A DNA stretch of 6,131 nucleotides from Burkholderiaceae bacterium (GCA_017999135.1 JAGOBT010000211.1:1-6131), one strand, 5' to 3'; shown: positions 1 through 6,083, counted from the first letter of the stretch. Notes: generated from the sequence alone by a model not told the origin. A program made the numbers and translations.

Positions 1-724
1 TGGCCAAGGCGCCGAGCTGGGCGCTGCCCAGGGCGGCGAAGTCGCTGCTGACCAGGCCGGTGACCGCTGCGGTTGACAGGCTGCGCAGCTGCTGCGTGCT
101 CAGTGCGGCGACGTAGGACGCATCCAGTGCGTCGGCCTGGGCGCTGCTCAGCACGCCGATCTGCTTGGTGCTCAGGCTGGTGAATTGTTCTGCGCTCAAG
201 GCTGCCAGGTCCTGCGTCGACAGGCTGGCCACCTGCTGGGTGTTCAGCGCCCGCACCTGGGCGGTGACCAGCGATTGCAGCTGGTTGGCTGTCAGGCTGT
301 CGACCTGTACCGTGCTCAGCGCGCTGACCTGCAGTGTGCTGAGGTTGGCCACTGTCTGTGCTGACAGGCTGGCCAGCTCCGAGGTGACGATCGCCTTCAC
401 CTGCTGGGTGGTCAGCGCATTCAGCTGCGCTGCCGTCAGTGCGTCGATCTCGGAGCCCGACATCGTCGCGATGCCTGCGGTGGAGATCGCCCGCAGCTGG
501 GTCGATGTCATCAGCGAGAAGTCGGCTGCGTCGAGCGCGCCGACCTGGGTGGCCGACAGTCCGCCGAGGCGCAGGGCCGGGATGGCCATCACCTGGTCGC
601 CAGTCAGCGCGTTGATCTGCTCAACGCTGAACACTGCCCACTCGGCCGCCGTCAGCGCAGCGATCTGCGCCGTCGTCAGTGCAGCGATTTCGGCGGGGGT
701 CAGGTTCGAAATATTGGTGGCCAT
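1..724 (-). CDS. Octapeptide-repeat protein, function unknown (5' part; runs off the left edge)
   Basis: The reading frame is open from the ATG at 724-722 to the window edge, giving 241 codons with no stop. After a short start (MATNISNL) the protein is a gapless run of eight-residue units; typical ones are TPAEIAAL, TTQQVKAI, STVQVDSL and STQQLRSL. The start is supported by an AAAGGA ribosome site nine bases upstream and because the repeat register begins exactly at the Met. There is no signal peptide, no long membrane segment and no cysteine; charged residues are few and Ala, Thr, Ser, Gln and Leu dominate. The true length and any C-terminal domain lie outside the window. I do not recognise a named family, although large proteins with similar Ala-Leu-Thr-x-x-Gln repeats occur, as I recall, in various proteobacteria, usually as hypothetical proteins. 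It is divergent from flhB, so a link to motility or the cell surface is only an inference from position and promoters. The gene is real with good confidence because a precise protein-level period over 240 residues would not arise in a shadow frame. Confidence 0.86.
   Translation of the reverse strand, partial: MATNISNLTPAEIAALTTAQIAALTAAEWAVFSVEQINALTGDQVMAIPALRLGGLSATQVGALDAADFSLMTSTQLRAISTAGIATMSGSEIDALTAAQLNALTTQQVKAIVTSELASLSAQTVANLSTLQVSALSTVQVDSLTANQLQSLVTAQVRALNTQQVASLSTQDLAALSAEQFTSLSTKQIGVLSSAQADALDASYVAALSTQQLRSLSTAAVTGLVSSDFAALGSAQLGALA
5..724 (-). repeat. 30 tandem octapeptide units (24-base period)
   Basis: Dividing the translation from the Met into blocks of eight gives 30 units with no insertion or deletion. 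By my count, position 1 is Ser or Thr in 21 of 30, position 4 is Gln in 17 and Glu in 4, position 5 is hydrophobic in 29 (Ala in the other), position 7 is usually Ala, Ser or Gly, and position 8 is Leu in 24 and Ile, Met or Phe in the other six. The DNA copies have diverged, but some nearly identical blocks remain in register: 230-250 and 398-418 differ at one of 21 bases and lie 168 bases (7 units) apart, and 219-231 and 363-375 are identical and 144 bases (6 units) apart. This points to old tandem duplication followed by divergence. Confidence 0.9.
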
Positions 725-733
725 GGTCTCAGG

Positions 734-739
734 TCCTTT
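734..739 (-). promoter_or_regulatory. Ribosome binding site of the octapeptide-repeat gene
   Basis: On the minus strand AAAGGA lies nine bases before the ATG at 724. It is the clearest ribosome site next to any start in the divergent region and fixes the start of the leftward gene. Confidence 0.7.
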
Positions 740-791
740 GGCGCAGGTTGGCGCGGCGATCTTTGAAGCGTCTGGCCTGGGGTGCTGCCCC

Positions 792-805
792 GCCCTGGTC
801 AGGGC
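792..805. repeat. Small dyad in the leader of the repeat gene
   Basis: GCCCTG and CAGGGC form a perfect six-base inverted repeat around a two-base centre. A GGGG/CCCC pair (779-782 and 788-791) sits directly beside it. If the leftward promoter at 839-866 is real, both lie in its untranslated leader. The two-base loop is too tight for a full RNA stem, so a protein-binding dyad or a shortened hairpin is as likely. In such GC-rich DNA a chance occurrence is quite possible. Confidence 0.3.
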
Positions 806-838
806 ATGGACGGCACCTTCGGCGCGTTCCTCGTCGGC

Positions 839-866
839 ATATCGGGCCCCCTTGGAGGCAACTTGA
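839..866 (-). promoter_or_regulatory. Candidate sigma-28 (FliA-type) promoter for the octapeptide-repeat gene
   Basis: Reading leftward, TCAAGTTG (6 of 8 matches to the enteric -35 consensus TAAAGTTT) is followed after 12 bases by CCCGATAT (6 of 8 to GCCGATAA, with the CCGATA core intact). The usual spacing is 11. A start about seven bases downstream would give a leader of roughly 100 bases before the ATG at 724. Spacing and edge mismatches make this weaker than the rightward candidate. Confidence 0.33.
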
Positions 867-881
867 GCGCAAAAGCGATCA

Positions 882-917
882 GGCAGGCGAATGGCCGGTC
901 AATTCACGTTGCCTGCC
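882..917. repeat. Inverted repeat between the two candidate promoters
   Basis: GGCAGGC (882-888) and its exact reverse complement GCCTGCC (911-917) flank a 22-base centre. The arms extend by one G-T and one A-T pair if read as RNA. It lies upstream of both candidate promoters, which would suit an operator or activator site acting in both directions. No gene ends here, so a terminator is unlikely. Confidence 0.4.
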
Positions 918-928
918 AGCTTGAGGCT

Positions 929-954
929 TCAGGTTTCGCGCAAGGCGCCGATAA
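929..954 (+). promoter_or_regulatory. Candidate sigma-28 (FliA-type) promoter for flhB-flhA-flhF
   Basis: GCCGATAA at 947-954 is an exact match to the enteric sigma-28 -10 element. TCAGGTTT (929-936) upstream matches 6 of 8 bases of TAAAGTTT with a 10-base spacer; with the usual 11-base spacer the -35 would be TTCAGGTT with 5 of 8. Transcription would begin near 961, leaving a leader of about 100 bases before flhB. FliA control of export-gate genes would differ from the early-gene control known in enteric bacteria. Confidence 0.45.
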
Positions 955-976
955 CCGGGTGTTCCGCGATGCTTAT

Positions 977-999
977 CCGGTCCCCGCAGGGGCGACCGG
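977..999 (+). repeat. Possible hairpin in the flhB leader
   Basis: CCGGT pairs with ACCGG and, inside it, CCCC pairs with GGGG around a GCA loop, leaving a two-base CG bulge on the 3' side. This nine-pair GC-rich stem lies just downstream of the candidate rightward start and about 60 bases before the flhB ATG. It has no following T-run, so it is not a typical intrinsic terminator; it could stabilise the leader or be fortuitous. Confidence 0.4.
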
Positions 1000-1059
1000 G
1001 CGGCACCATGGCCGGGCGCTGACGATTCCGTCAGAGCCTCCATCCGTGCCCGCATCGCC

Positions 1060-2205
1060 ATGGCAGACGCCCAGGACCGCAAGCTCCCAGCCTCAGAGAA
1101 GAAGATCCGCAAGGCCCGCCGCGAAGGCCAGGTGGCGCGCTCGCGTGATCTGAGCCATCTGCTGGTGGTGGGGCTGGGCGGCGCGCTGCTGGTCCTGGGG
1201 TTGCCGCGCCTGGCTGATTGGGCCGGCCGGCTGCTGGCCCGCGGCCTGCGCTTCGACGCGCAGACGCTGGCCGCGTCCGACGCCATGACGCACCAGCTCG
1301 GCAGCCTGACCTGGGCCTGGATGGCGGTGCTGCTGCCGCTGGGCGCCATCGGCATCCTGCTGGCCGTGGGTGCCGCCCTGGCCTCAGGCGGCTGGAACTT
1401 CACCTGGCAGCCGCTGCTGCCCAACTTCGGCAAGCTCAACCCGCTGGCGGGCCTGGGCCGCATGGTCTCGGGCCAGCACCTGGGTGACCTGGCCAAGGCC
1501 AGCTTGCTGGCGCTGATCCTGGGCGTGGTGGGCGGTGCCTGGCTGTGGCTGCACATGGGCCAGTTCCACGACGCGCTGACCATGCCGCTGCCGGCGGCGC
1601 TGGCGCACACCGGCGGCGCCCTGCTCGACGGGCTGATGCTGCTGTGCGTGGTGCTGGCCGTGTTTGCCGTGGTCGATGTGCCGCTGCAGCGCCGCATGCT
1701 GGCCAACCGGCTGAAGATGAGCCACCAGGAAGCCAAGCAGGAGCACAAGGAGGCCGAGGGCAACATCGAGGTCAAGGGCCGCATCAAGGCGCGCATGCGC
1801 GAGATGGCGCGCAAGCGCATGCTGGCCGCGGTGCCCAAGGCCGACCTGGTGGTGATGAACCCCACCCACTATGCGGTGGCGCTCAAGTACGAAGAGGGGC
1901 GCATGGCCGCACCGCGGGTGGTGGCCAAGGGCGCCGACCTGCTGGCCTTGAAGATCCGCGACCTGGCGCGCGAGCACCAGGTGCCGGTGCTGCAGGCCGC
2001 GCCGCTGGCGCGGGCGCTGTATGCCCACACCGAGGTCGACCACGAGATTCCGGCGCGGCTGTTCTCGGCCGTGGCCCAGGTGCTGGCCTATGTCTACCAG
2101 CTGCGCGCGGCCATGGCCGGCCAGGCCGCCATGCCCAACGACCTGCCGCCCATCAGCGTGCCGCCCGATCTCGACCCCCACACCGCTGAGCCGGCGACTG
2201 CCTAA
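1060..2205 (+). CDS. flhB: Flagellar type III export switch protein FlhB
   Basis: FlhB is an inner-membrane component of the flagellar export gate. Its cytoplasmic domain cleaves itself and changes export specificity from rod/hook to filament proteins when the hook is complete. The 381-residue length matches the family (383 in Salmonella). A basic N-terminal segment containing EGQVARSRDL, a family hallmark, precedes four hydrophobic segments at about 33-50, 85-107, 146-164 and 184-206. The linker at 213-258 is rich in Lys, Arg and Glu. The autocleavage motif NPTH is at 267-270, with cleavage expected between Asn267 and Pro268. The tail after about residue 350 is Ala/Pro-rich and probably flexible. 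The start at 1060 fits the family N-terminus and no other ATG precedes it in frame nearby, but there is no good ribosome site. It heads the flhB-flhA-flhF run, three bases before flhA. Nothing essential appears to be missing. Confidence 0.98.
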   Translation: MADAQDRKLPASEKKIRKARREGQVARSRDLSHLLVVGLGGALLVLGLPRLADWAGRLLARGLRFDAQTLAASDAMTHQLGSLTWAWMAVLLPLGAIGILLAVGAALASGGWNFTWQPLLPNFGKLNPLAGLGRMVSGQHLGDLAKASLLALILGVVGGAWLWLHMGQFHDALTMPLPAALAHTGGALLDGLMLLCVVLAVFAVVDVPLQRRMLANRLKMSHQEAKQEHKEAEGNIEVKGRIKARMREMARKRMLAAVPKADLVVMNPTHYAVALKYEEGRMAAPRVVAKGADLLALKIRDLAREHQVPVLQAAPLARALYAHTEVDHEIPARLFSAVAQVLAYVYQLRAAMAGQAAMPNDLPPISVPPDLDPHTAEPATA

Positions 2206-2208
2206 GCC

Positions 2209-4344
2209 ATGAATCCCTTGCTTCAGCAACTGCAGGCGCTGTGGGATGGCCTCGCCGGCCACCCCGCTGCGCAGAAGGCCGCCGCCGGTGCCAACCTGAG
2301 CCTGCCCATCCTGCGCAGCCTGGGCGCGCCGATCTTCATCGTCATGGTGCTGGCGATGATGGTGCTGCCGCTGCCGGCCTGGATGCTGGACCTGCTGTTC
2401 ACCTTCAACATCGCCATGGCGCTGATGGTGATGATGGTGGCCTCGCAGATGGTGCGCCCGCTCGACTTTGCCGCCTTCCCGGCGGTGCTGCTGGTCACCA
2501 CGCTGCTGCGGCTGAGCCTGAACGTGGCCTCCACCCGGGTGGTGCTGCTGGAGGGCCACACCGGCCCCGGCGCGGCCGGCAAGGTGATCGAGAGCTTCGG
2601 CCACTTCCTGGTGGGCGGCAACTTCGCGGTCGGCCTGATCGTGTTCGCGGTGCTGGTGGTGATCAACTTCATCGTGGTCACCAAGGGCGCCGAGCGCATC
2701 GCCGAGGTGGGCGCGCGCTTCACCCTCGATGCCATGCCCGGCAAGCAGATGGCCATCGACGCCGACCTGAACGCCGGCCTGATCGACGAGAAGGAAGCCA
2801 AGCGCCGCCGCCTTGAAGTGGGCGAGGAGGCCGACTTCTTCGGCTCCATGGACGGCGCCAGCAAGTTCGTGCGCGGCGACGCCATCGCCGGCATGCTGAT
2901 CCTGTTCATCAACATCGTCGGCGGCTTCCTGATCGGCGTGATCAGCCATTCCATGAGCGCCGGCGAATCGGCCCAGGCCTATGTGCTGCTGGCCGTGGGC
3001 GACGCGCTGGTGGCACAGATCCCCGGGCTGCTGATCTCGGTGGCCGCGGCCATGGTGGTCTCGCGCGTGGGCAAGGAGCAGAACATCGGCAGCCAGATCG
3101 GCACGCAGGTGTTCGGCAGCAGCAAGGCGCTGGGCATCACGGCCGGCATCGTCGGCACGCTGGGGTTGATCCCCGGCATGCCCAACGCGGTGTTCCTGCT
3201 GATCGCCAGCGCGCTGGGCGGCCTGGCCTGGGGCCTGCACCGGCGCGACAAGCTGGCCGCCGAAGCCCCGCCCGCACCGCCGCCCGATGCGCAGCCGGCC
3301 AATGCCGAGGCCAGCTGGGACGACCTGCAGCCGGTCGACACCCTGGGCCTGGAGGTGGGCTACCGCCTGATCGCGCTGGTGGACAAGACGCGCCAGGGCG
3401 ACCTGCTCAGCCGCATCAAGGGCGTGCGCAAGAAGTTCGCGCAGGAGGTGGGCTTCCTGCCGCCGGCGGTGCACATCCGCGACAACCTGGAGCTCAAGCC
3501 CAGCGCCTACCGGGTGCTGCTGCGCGGCGCCGTGGTGGGCGAGGGCGAGGCCTTCCCCGGCATGCTGCTGGCCATCAACCCGGGCGGCGCCACCGTCAAG
3601 CTGCCCGGCACGCCCACCACCGACCCGGCCTTCGGCCTGCCCGCCACCTGGATTGAAGAGCGCCAGCGGGAAATGGCCCAAATGAATGGGTTCACGGTGG
3701 TTGATTGCGCGACCGTCGTCGCGACCCATCTTTCACACTTGATGCAAGTGAACGCAGCACGCCTGCTGGGCCGCCTGGAAACCCAGCAACTCGTGGAGCA
3801 CGTCACCAAGCAGGCCCCCAAGCTCATCGAGGATGTGATTCCCAAAATGGTCAGCATCGCCACATTGCAGAAGGTGCTGCAGCTGCTGCTGGACGAGGGT
3901 GTCCACATCCGCGACATGCGCTCCATCGTCGAATGCGTGGCCGAGCACGGCACCCAGGTGACCGACCCCGGCGAGCTGGCCCGGCGCATCCGCATCCACC
4001 TGGCACCGGTGATCGTGCAGCAGATCTACGGCCCGGTGAAGGAGCTGGACGTGATCGCCCTCGAACCCGACCTGGAGCGCCTGGTCACCCAGGCGCTGAC
4101 CAGCCCGCACGGTGCGGCGCTGGACCCCGGCGTGGCCGACACCTTGAGCCGCGAGGCCGCCAGCACCGCCAAGAAGCAGGAAGACCTGGGCCAGCCCGCC
4201 TGCCTGCTGGTGCCTGACGCCATCCGCGTGCCGATGTCGCGCCTGCTCAAGCGCGCCGCGCCCCGGCTCAAGGTGCTGGGGCACAGCGAGATCCCTGAGA
4301 CGCATTCCATCCGCATCGGCAACATCATCGGGAGCGCAGCATGA
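2209..4344 (+). CDS. flhA: Flagellar export gate protein FlhA
   Basis: FlhA forms the export-gate ring; its membrane part is involved in proton-driven export and its cytoplasmic part docks substrates with their chaperones. At 711 residues it is slightly longer than enteric homologues. The N-terminal half (about 40-345) holds the membrane segments and the FHIPEP family signature, visible as RLSLNVASTR at 101-110. The conserved cytoplasmic stretch includes GKQMAIDADLNAG (178-190) and EADFFGSMDGASKFVRGDA (207-225); Asp209 probably corresponds to the functionally important Asp208 of Salmonella. A Pro/Ala-rich linker at about 350-370 leads to the cytoplasmic domain, including the conserved VVDCATVVATHLS (497-509). 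The start follows the flhB stop after three bases with no clear ribosome site, which suggests translational coupling. The stop overlaps the flhF start in ATGA. A tract at residues 482-517 uses codons unlike the rest of the gene, though the protein sequence there is normal. Confidence 0.99.
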   Translation: MNPLLQQLQALWDGLAGHPAAQKAAAGANLSLPILRSLGAPIFIVMVLAMMVLPLPAWMLDLLFTFNIAMALMVMMVASQMVRPLDFAAFPAVLLVTTLLRLSLNVASTRVVLLEGHTGPGAAGKVIESFGHFLVGGNFAVGLIVFAVLVVINFIVVTKGAERIAEVGARFTLDAMPGKQMAIDADLNAGLIDEKEAKRRRLEVGEEADFFGSMDGASKFVRGDAIAGMLILFINIVGGFLIGVISHSMSAGESAQAYVLLAVGDALVAQIPGLLISVAAAMVVSRVGKEQNIGSQIGTQVFGSSKALGITAGIVGTLGLIPGMPNAVFLLIASALGGLAWGLHRRDKLAAEAPPAPPPDAQPANAEASWDDLQPVDTLGLEVGYRLIALVDKTRQGDLLSRIKGVRKKFAQEVGFLPPAVHIRDNLELKPSAYRVLLRGAVVGEGEAFPGMLLAINPGGATVKLPGTPTTDPAFGLPATWIEERQREMAQMNGFTVVDCATVVATHLSHLMQVNAARLLGRLETQQLVEHVTKQAPKLIEDVIPKMVSIATLQKVLQLLLDEGVHIRDMRSIVECVAEHGTQVTDPGELARRIRIHLAPVIVQQIYGPVKELDVIALEPDLERLVTQALTSPHGAALDPGVADTLSREAASTAKKQEDLGQPACLLVPDAIRVPMSRLLKRAAPRLKVLGHSEIPETHSIRIGNIIGSAA
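3652..3759 (+). other. flhA: Codon-use island inside flhA
   Basis: Among 36 codons for residues 482-517, about 13 are types that are scarce in the flanks: ATT, CAA (twice), AAT, GGG, GTT, GAT, CAT, CTT, TCA, TTG and GCA (twice). The flanks almost always use ATC, CAG, AAC, GGC, GTG, GAC, CTG and GCC. A second, shorter patch at 3835-3870 has ATT, AAA, ACA and TTG. The encoded protein is an ordinary conserved part of FlhA, so the deviation is at the DNA level only. Confidence 0.6.
4331..4334 (+). promoter_or_regulatory. Ribosome binding site of flhF inside flhA
   Basis: GGAG lies six bases before the flhF ATG at 4341 and within the last codons of flhA. With the ATGA overlap it supports this start and coupled translation of the two proteins. 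Confidence 0.7.
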
Positions 4345-6083
4345 ACGTGAAGCGGTTTACGGCACGCACGGCGCGCGAGGCCCTGGCCCAGGTGCGCGAA
4401 GCGCTGGGCGACGACGCGGTCGTGCTGTCGACCAAGCCGTCGGCCGACGGCGTGGAGGTGCTGGCCATGGCGCCCGAGGGCCTGGCCCGCATCGAGCAGG
4501 CAGCCGCCCAGGCGCCCGCGCCCCGCCCGGCTGCGCCGCCGCCGGCCGCCGCCGCTGCGGCAGCACCCCGCCCGATGACCCTGGCCGAGCGCATTGCCGC
4601 CCGCGGCGAGCGGCTCGAGCCACGCCCCGAGCCGCGCCGTGGCGAACGCATCGAGCCCGGCCTGTTCACCGACGGCACGGCACCGGCCGAGCCGTCCGCC
4701 GACAGCAGCGTGGCCCGTGATGTCGAGACACTGGGCATGAGCACGCTCACCTTCCAGGACTACGTGCGCGAGCGCATGCTCAAGCGCCGCCAGGCCGAGC
4801 TGGCCCAGCCGCCGGCCACGCTGCAGCAGCGGCTGGCAGCACAGGCCGCGCCCGCCGAGCCCGCCCCCGCCGCGGCAGCCGCCACCCCGCCGCTGCGCGT
4901 GGTGCCCCGGCCCGAGCGCCGCACCGAGCTGGCCGGCGCCGAGCGCCACGCCGGCCTGCGCGACCGCATCCAGGTGGTGCCCGGCCCGCGCCGCGAGCCC
5001 CCGGTGCTGCGCGACGAAGTGCGCCTGGGTAGCGGCCCGGGCCGCCACGACCTGCTGGGCGCTGCGCAGGCAGCGCCCAACCCGCTGGCCGACGCAGCCG
5101 GCAGCGCCGCGCTGGGTGGCCTGCGCGACGAACTGCAATCGGTGCGCGCGCTGATCGACGAGCGCTTCGGCATGCTGGCCTTCATGGAGCGGCTGCAGCG
5201 TGATCCACGCCAGGCCACGCTGTCGCAGCAGCTGTTCGACGCCGGCCTGTCGCCGGCCCTGGTGCGCAAGCTGGTGCAGAGCCTGCCGGCGCAGGCTGGC
5301 GATGCCCTGGCCTGGGCCACCGGCGTGCTCGAGCGCAATGTGCACACCGACGAACACGACGCCCCGCTGGAAGACCATGACGGCGTGCTGGCCCTGATCG
5401 GCCCCACCGGCGTGGGCAAGACCACCAGCACCGCCAAGCTGGCCGCCGCCTTCGCCACCCGGCATGGCGCCGCCAACCTGGGCCTGATCACGCTGGACGC
5501 CTACCGCGTGGCCGCCCACGAGCAGCTGCGCAGCTACGGCCGCATCCTGGGCGTGCCGGTGCACACCGCGCATGACCGCGCCTCGCTGGAAGACCTGCTG
5601 GAACTGCTGTCGGGCAAGAAGCTGGTGCTGATCGACACCGCCGGCATGGCCCAGCGCGATGCCCGCACCCGTGAACTGCTGGACATGCTGCAGCACCCGG
5701 CCATCCGCAAGCTGCTGGTCATCAACGCCGCCGCCCAGGGCGAGACGGTGGAAGACGTGATGGTGGCCTACGGCGTGTCGCAGTGCCTGGGCGTGGTGAT
5801 CAGCAAGCTCGACGAGGCGGTGAAGCTGGGCCCGGCGCTGGACGCGCTGATCCGCCACCGCGCCCGGGTGGTGGGCGTGGCCAACGGCCAGCGCGTGCCC
5901 GAGGACTGGCACCGCCTGTCGGCCCAGGCGCTGGTGCAGCGTGCGCTGCGCGGCGGCGGCAACGCCGCCTGGAAGCTCGACGCCGCCGAGGTCAACCTGG
6001 TGTTTGCCGCCATCCACGGCGCCGGCTACCCCGGCGCGCCCGCATCGCTGCCGCCGGCGCACGGCGCTGCGCTGCCTGCCTGA
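4341..6083 (+). CDS. flhF: Flagellar placement GTPase FlhF (SRP family)
   Basis: FlhF is an SRP-type GTPase that directs flagellar assembly to the cell pole and works with the ATPase FlhG. The start MNVKRFTARTAREAL fits the family's N-terminal domain. The C-terminal GTPase (about 345-560) has the P-loop GPTGVGKTT at 354-362, the SRP-family DAYR at 386-389, DTAG at 432-435 and the guanine-specificity motif SKLD at 488-491, with Ser where TKLD is common. A helical N-domain region lies at about 260-335. In between, about 52-255 is long and rich in Ala, Pro and Arg, with an Ala/Pro stretch at 55-78 and another at 165-184. This makes the protein (580 residues) longer than many FlhF proteins, which are typically around 400-500. 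The linker is probably disordered. It is the last complete gene of the flhB-flhA-flhF run and no catalytic motif is missing. Confidence 0.97.
   Translation: MNVKRFTARTAREALAQVREALGDDAVVLSTKPSADGVEVLAMAPEGLARIEQAAAQAPAPRPAAPPPAAAAAAAPRPMTLAERIAARGERLEPRPEPRRGERIEPGLFTDGTAPAEPSADSSVARDVETLGMSTLTFQDYVRERMLKRRQAELAQPPATLQQRLAAQAAPAEPAPAAAAATPPLRVVPRPERRTELAGAERHAGLRDRIQVVPGPRREPPVLRDEVRLGSGPGRHDLLGAAQAAPNPLADAAGSAALGGLRDELQSVRALIDERFGMLAFMERLQRDPRQATLSQQLFDAGLSPALVRKLVQSLPAQAGDALAWATGVLERNVHTDEHDAPLEDHDGVLALIGPTGVGKTTSTAKLAAAFATRHGAANLGLITLDAYRVAAHEQLRSYGRILGVPVHTAHDRASLEDLLELLSGKKLVLIDTAGMAQRDARTRELLDMLQHPAIRKLLVINAAAQGETVEDVMVAYGVSQCLGVVISKLDEAVKLGPALDALIRHRARVVGVANGQRVPEDWHRLSAQALVQRALRGGGNAAWKLDAAEVNLVFAAIHGAGYPGAPASLPPAHGAALPA

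Larger units (their letters stand above)
725..1059. other. Divergent intergenic regulatory region, no gene seen
   Basis: This 335-base stretch separates the leftward repeat gene from rightward flhB. It lacks the strong codon pattern of the flanking genes. The open frames that cross it run into flhB or the repeat gene and have no convincing ribosome site. It holds two candidate FliA-type promoters facing outwards (839-866 minus, 929-954 plus), an inverted repeat between them (882-917) and a possible hairpin in each leader (792-805 and 977-999). I found no convincing sigma-54 promoter: the GG-N10-GC matches at 812-825 and 999-1012 are weak elsewhere. Confidence 0.7.

Noticed and set aside
5..724. 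Similarity of LTPAEIAAL to the first helix of TALE DNA-binding repeats.
   Set aside because: TALE repeats are 33-35 residues with a second helix and variable di-residue; the unit here is eight residues and lacks both. The likeness is probably just a shared helix-start pattern.
1..724. A CRISPR array or non-coding tandem repeat.
   Set aside because: The 24-base units are diverged at third positions and have no spacers; conservation is at the protein level in one frame.
812..825. A sigma-54-type promoter (GG-N10-GC), also considered at 999-1012.
   Set aside because: Only the invariant dinucleotides and a few other positions match; such matches are expected by chance in GC-rich DNA, and the -12 TTGC element is poor in both.
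165..866. A plus-strand frame of 233 codons opposite the repeat gene.
   Set aside because: Its apparent Ser/Ala/Val/Cys periodicity is the antisense echo of the 24-base repeats. The minus strand gives the cleaner octad pattern, a good ribosome site and a start in repeat register.
806..1153. A possible small plus-strand gene in the intergenic region.
   Set aside because: It would overlap flhB by about 90 bases, the only purine-rich site is one base from the ATG, and the composition has no coding character.
1384..3729. A minus-strand frame of 781 codons opposite flhB and flhA.
   Set aside because: Its translation is dominated by His, Gln, Gly, Ala and Arg with no domain pattern, as expected opposite GC-rich genes with G/C third positions. 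The plus strand here encodes clear FlhB and FlhA.
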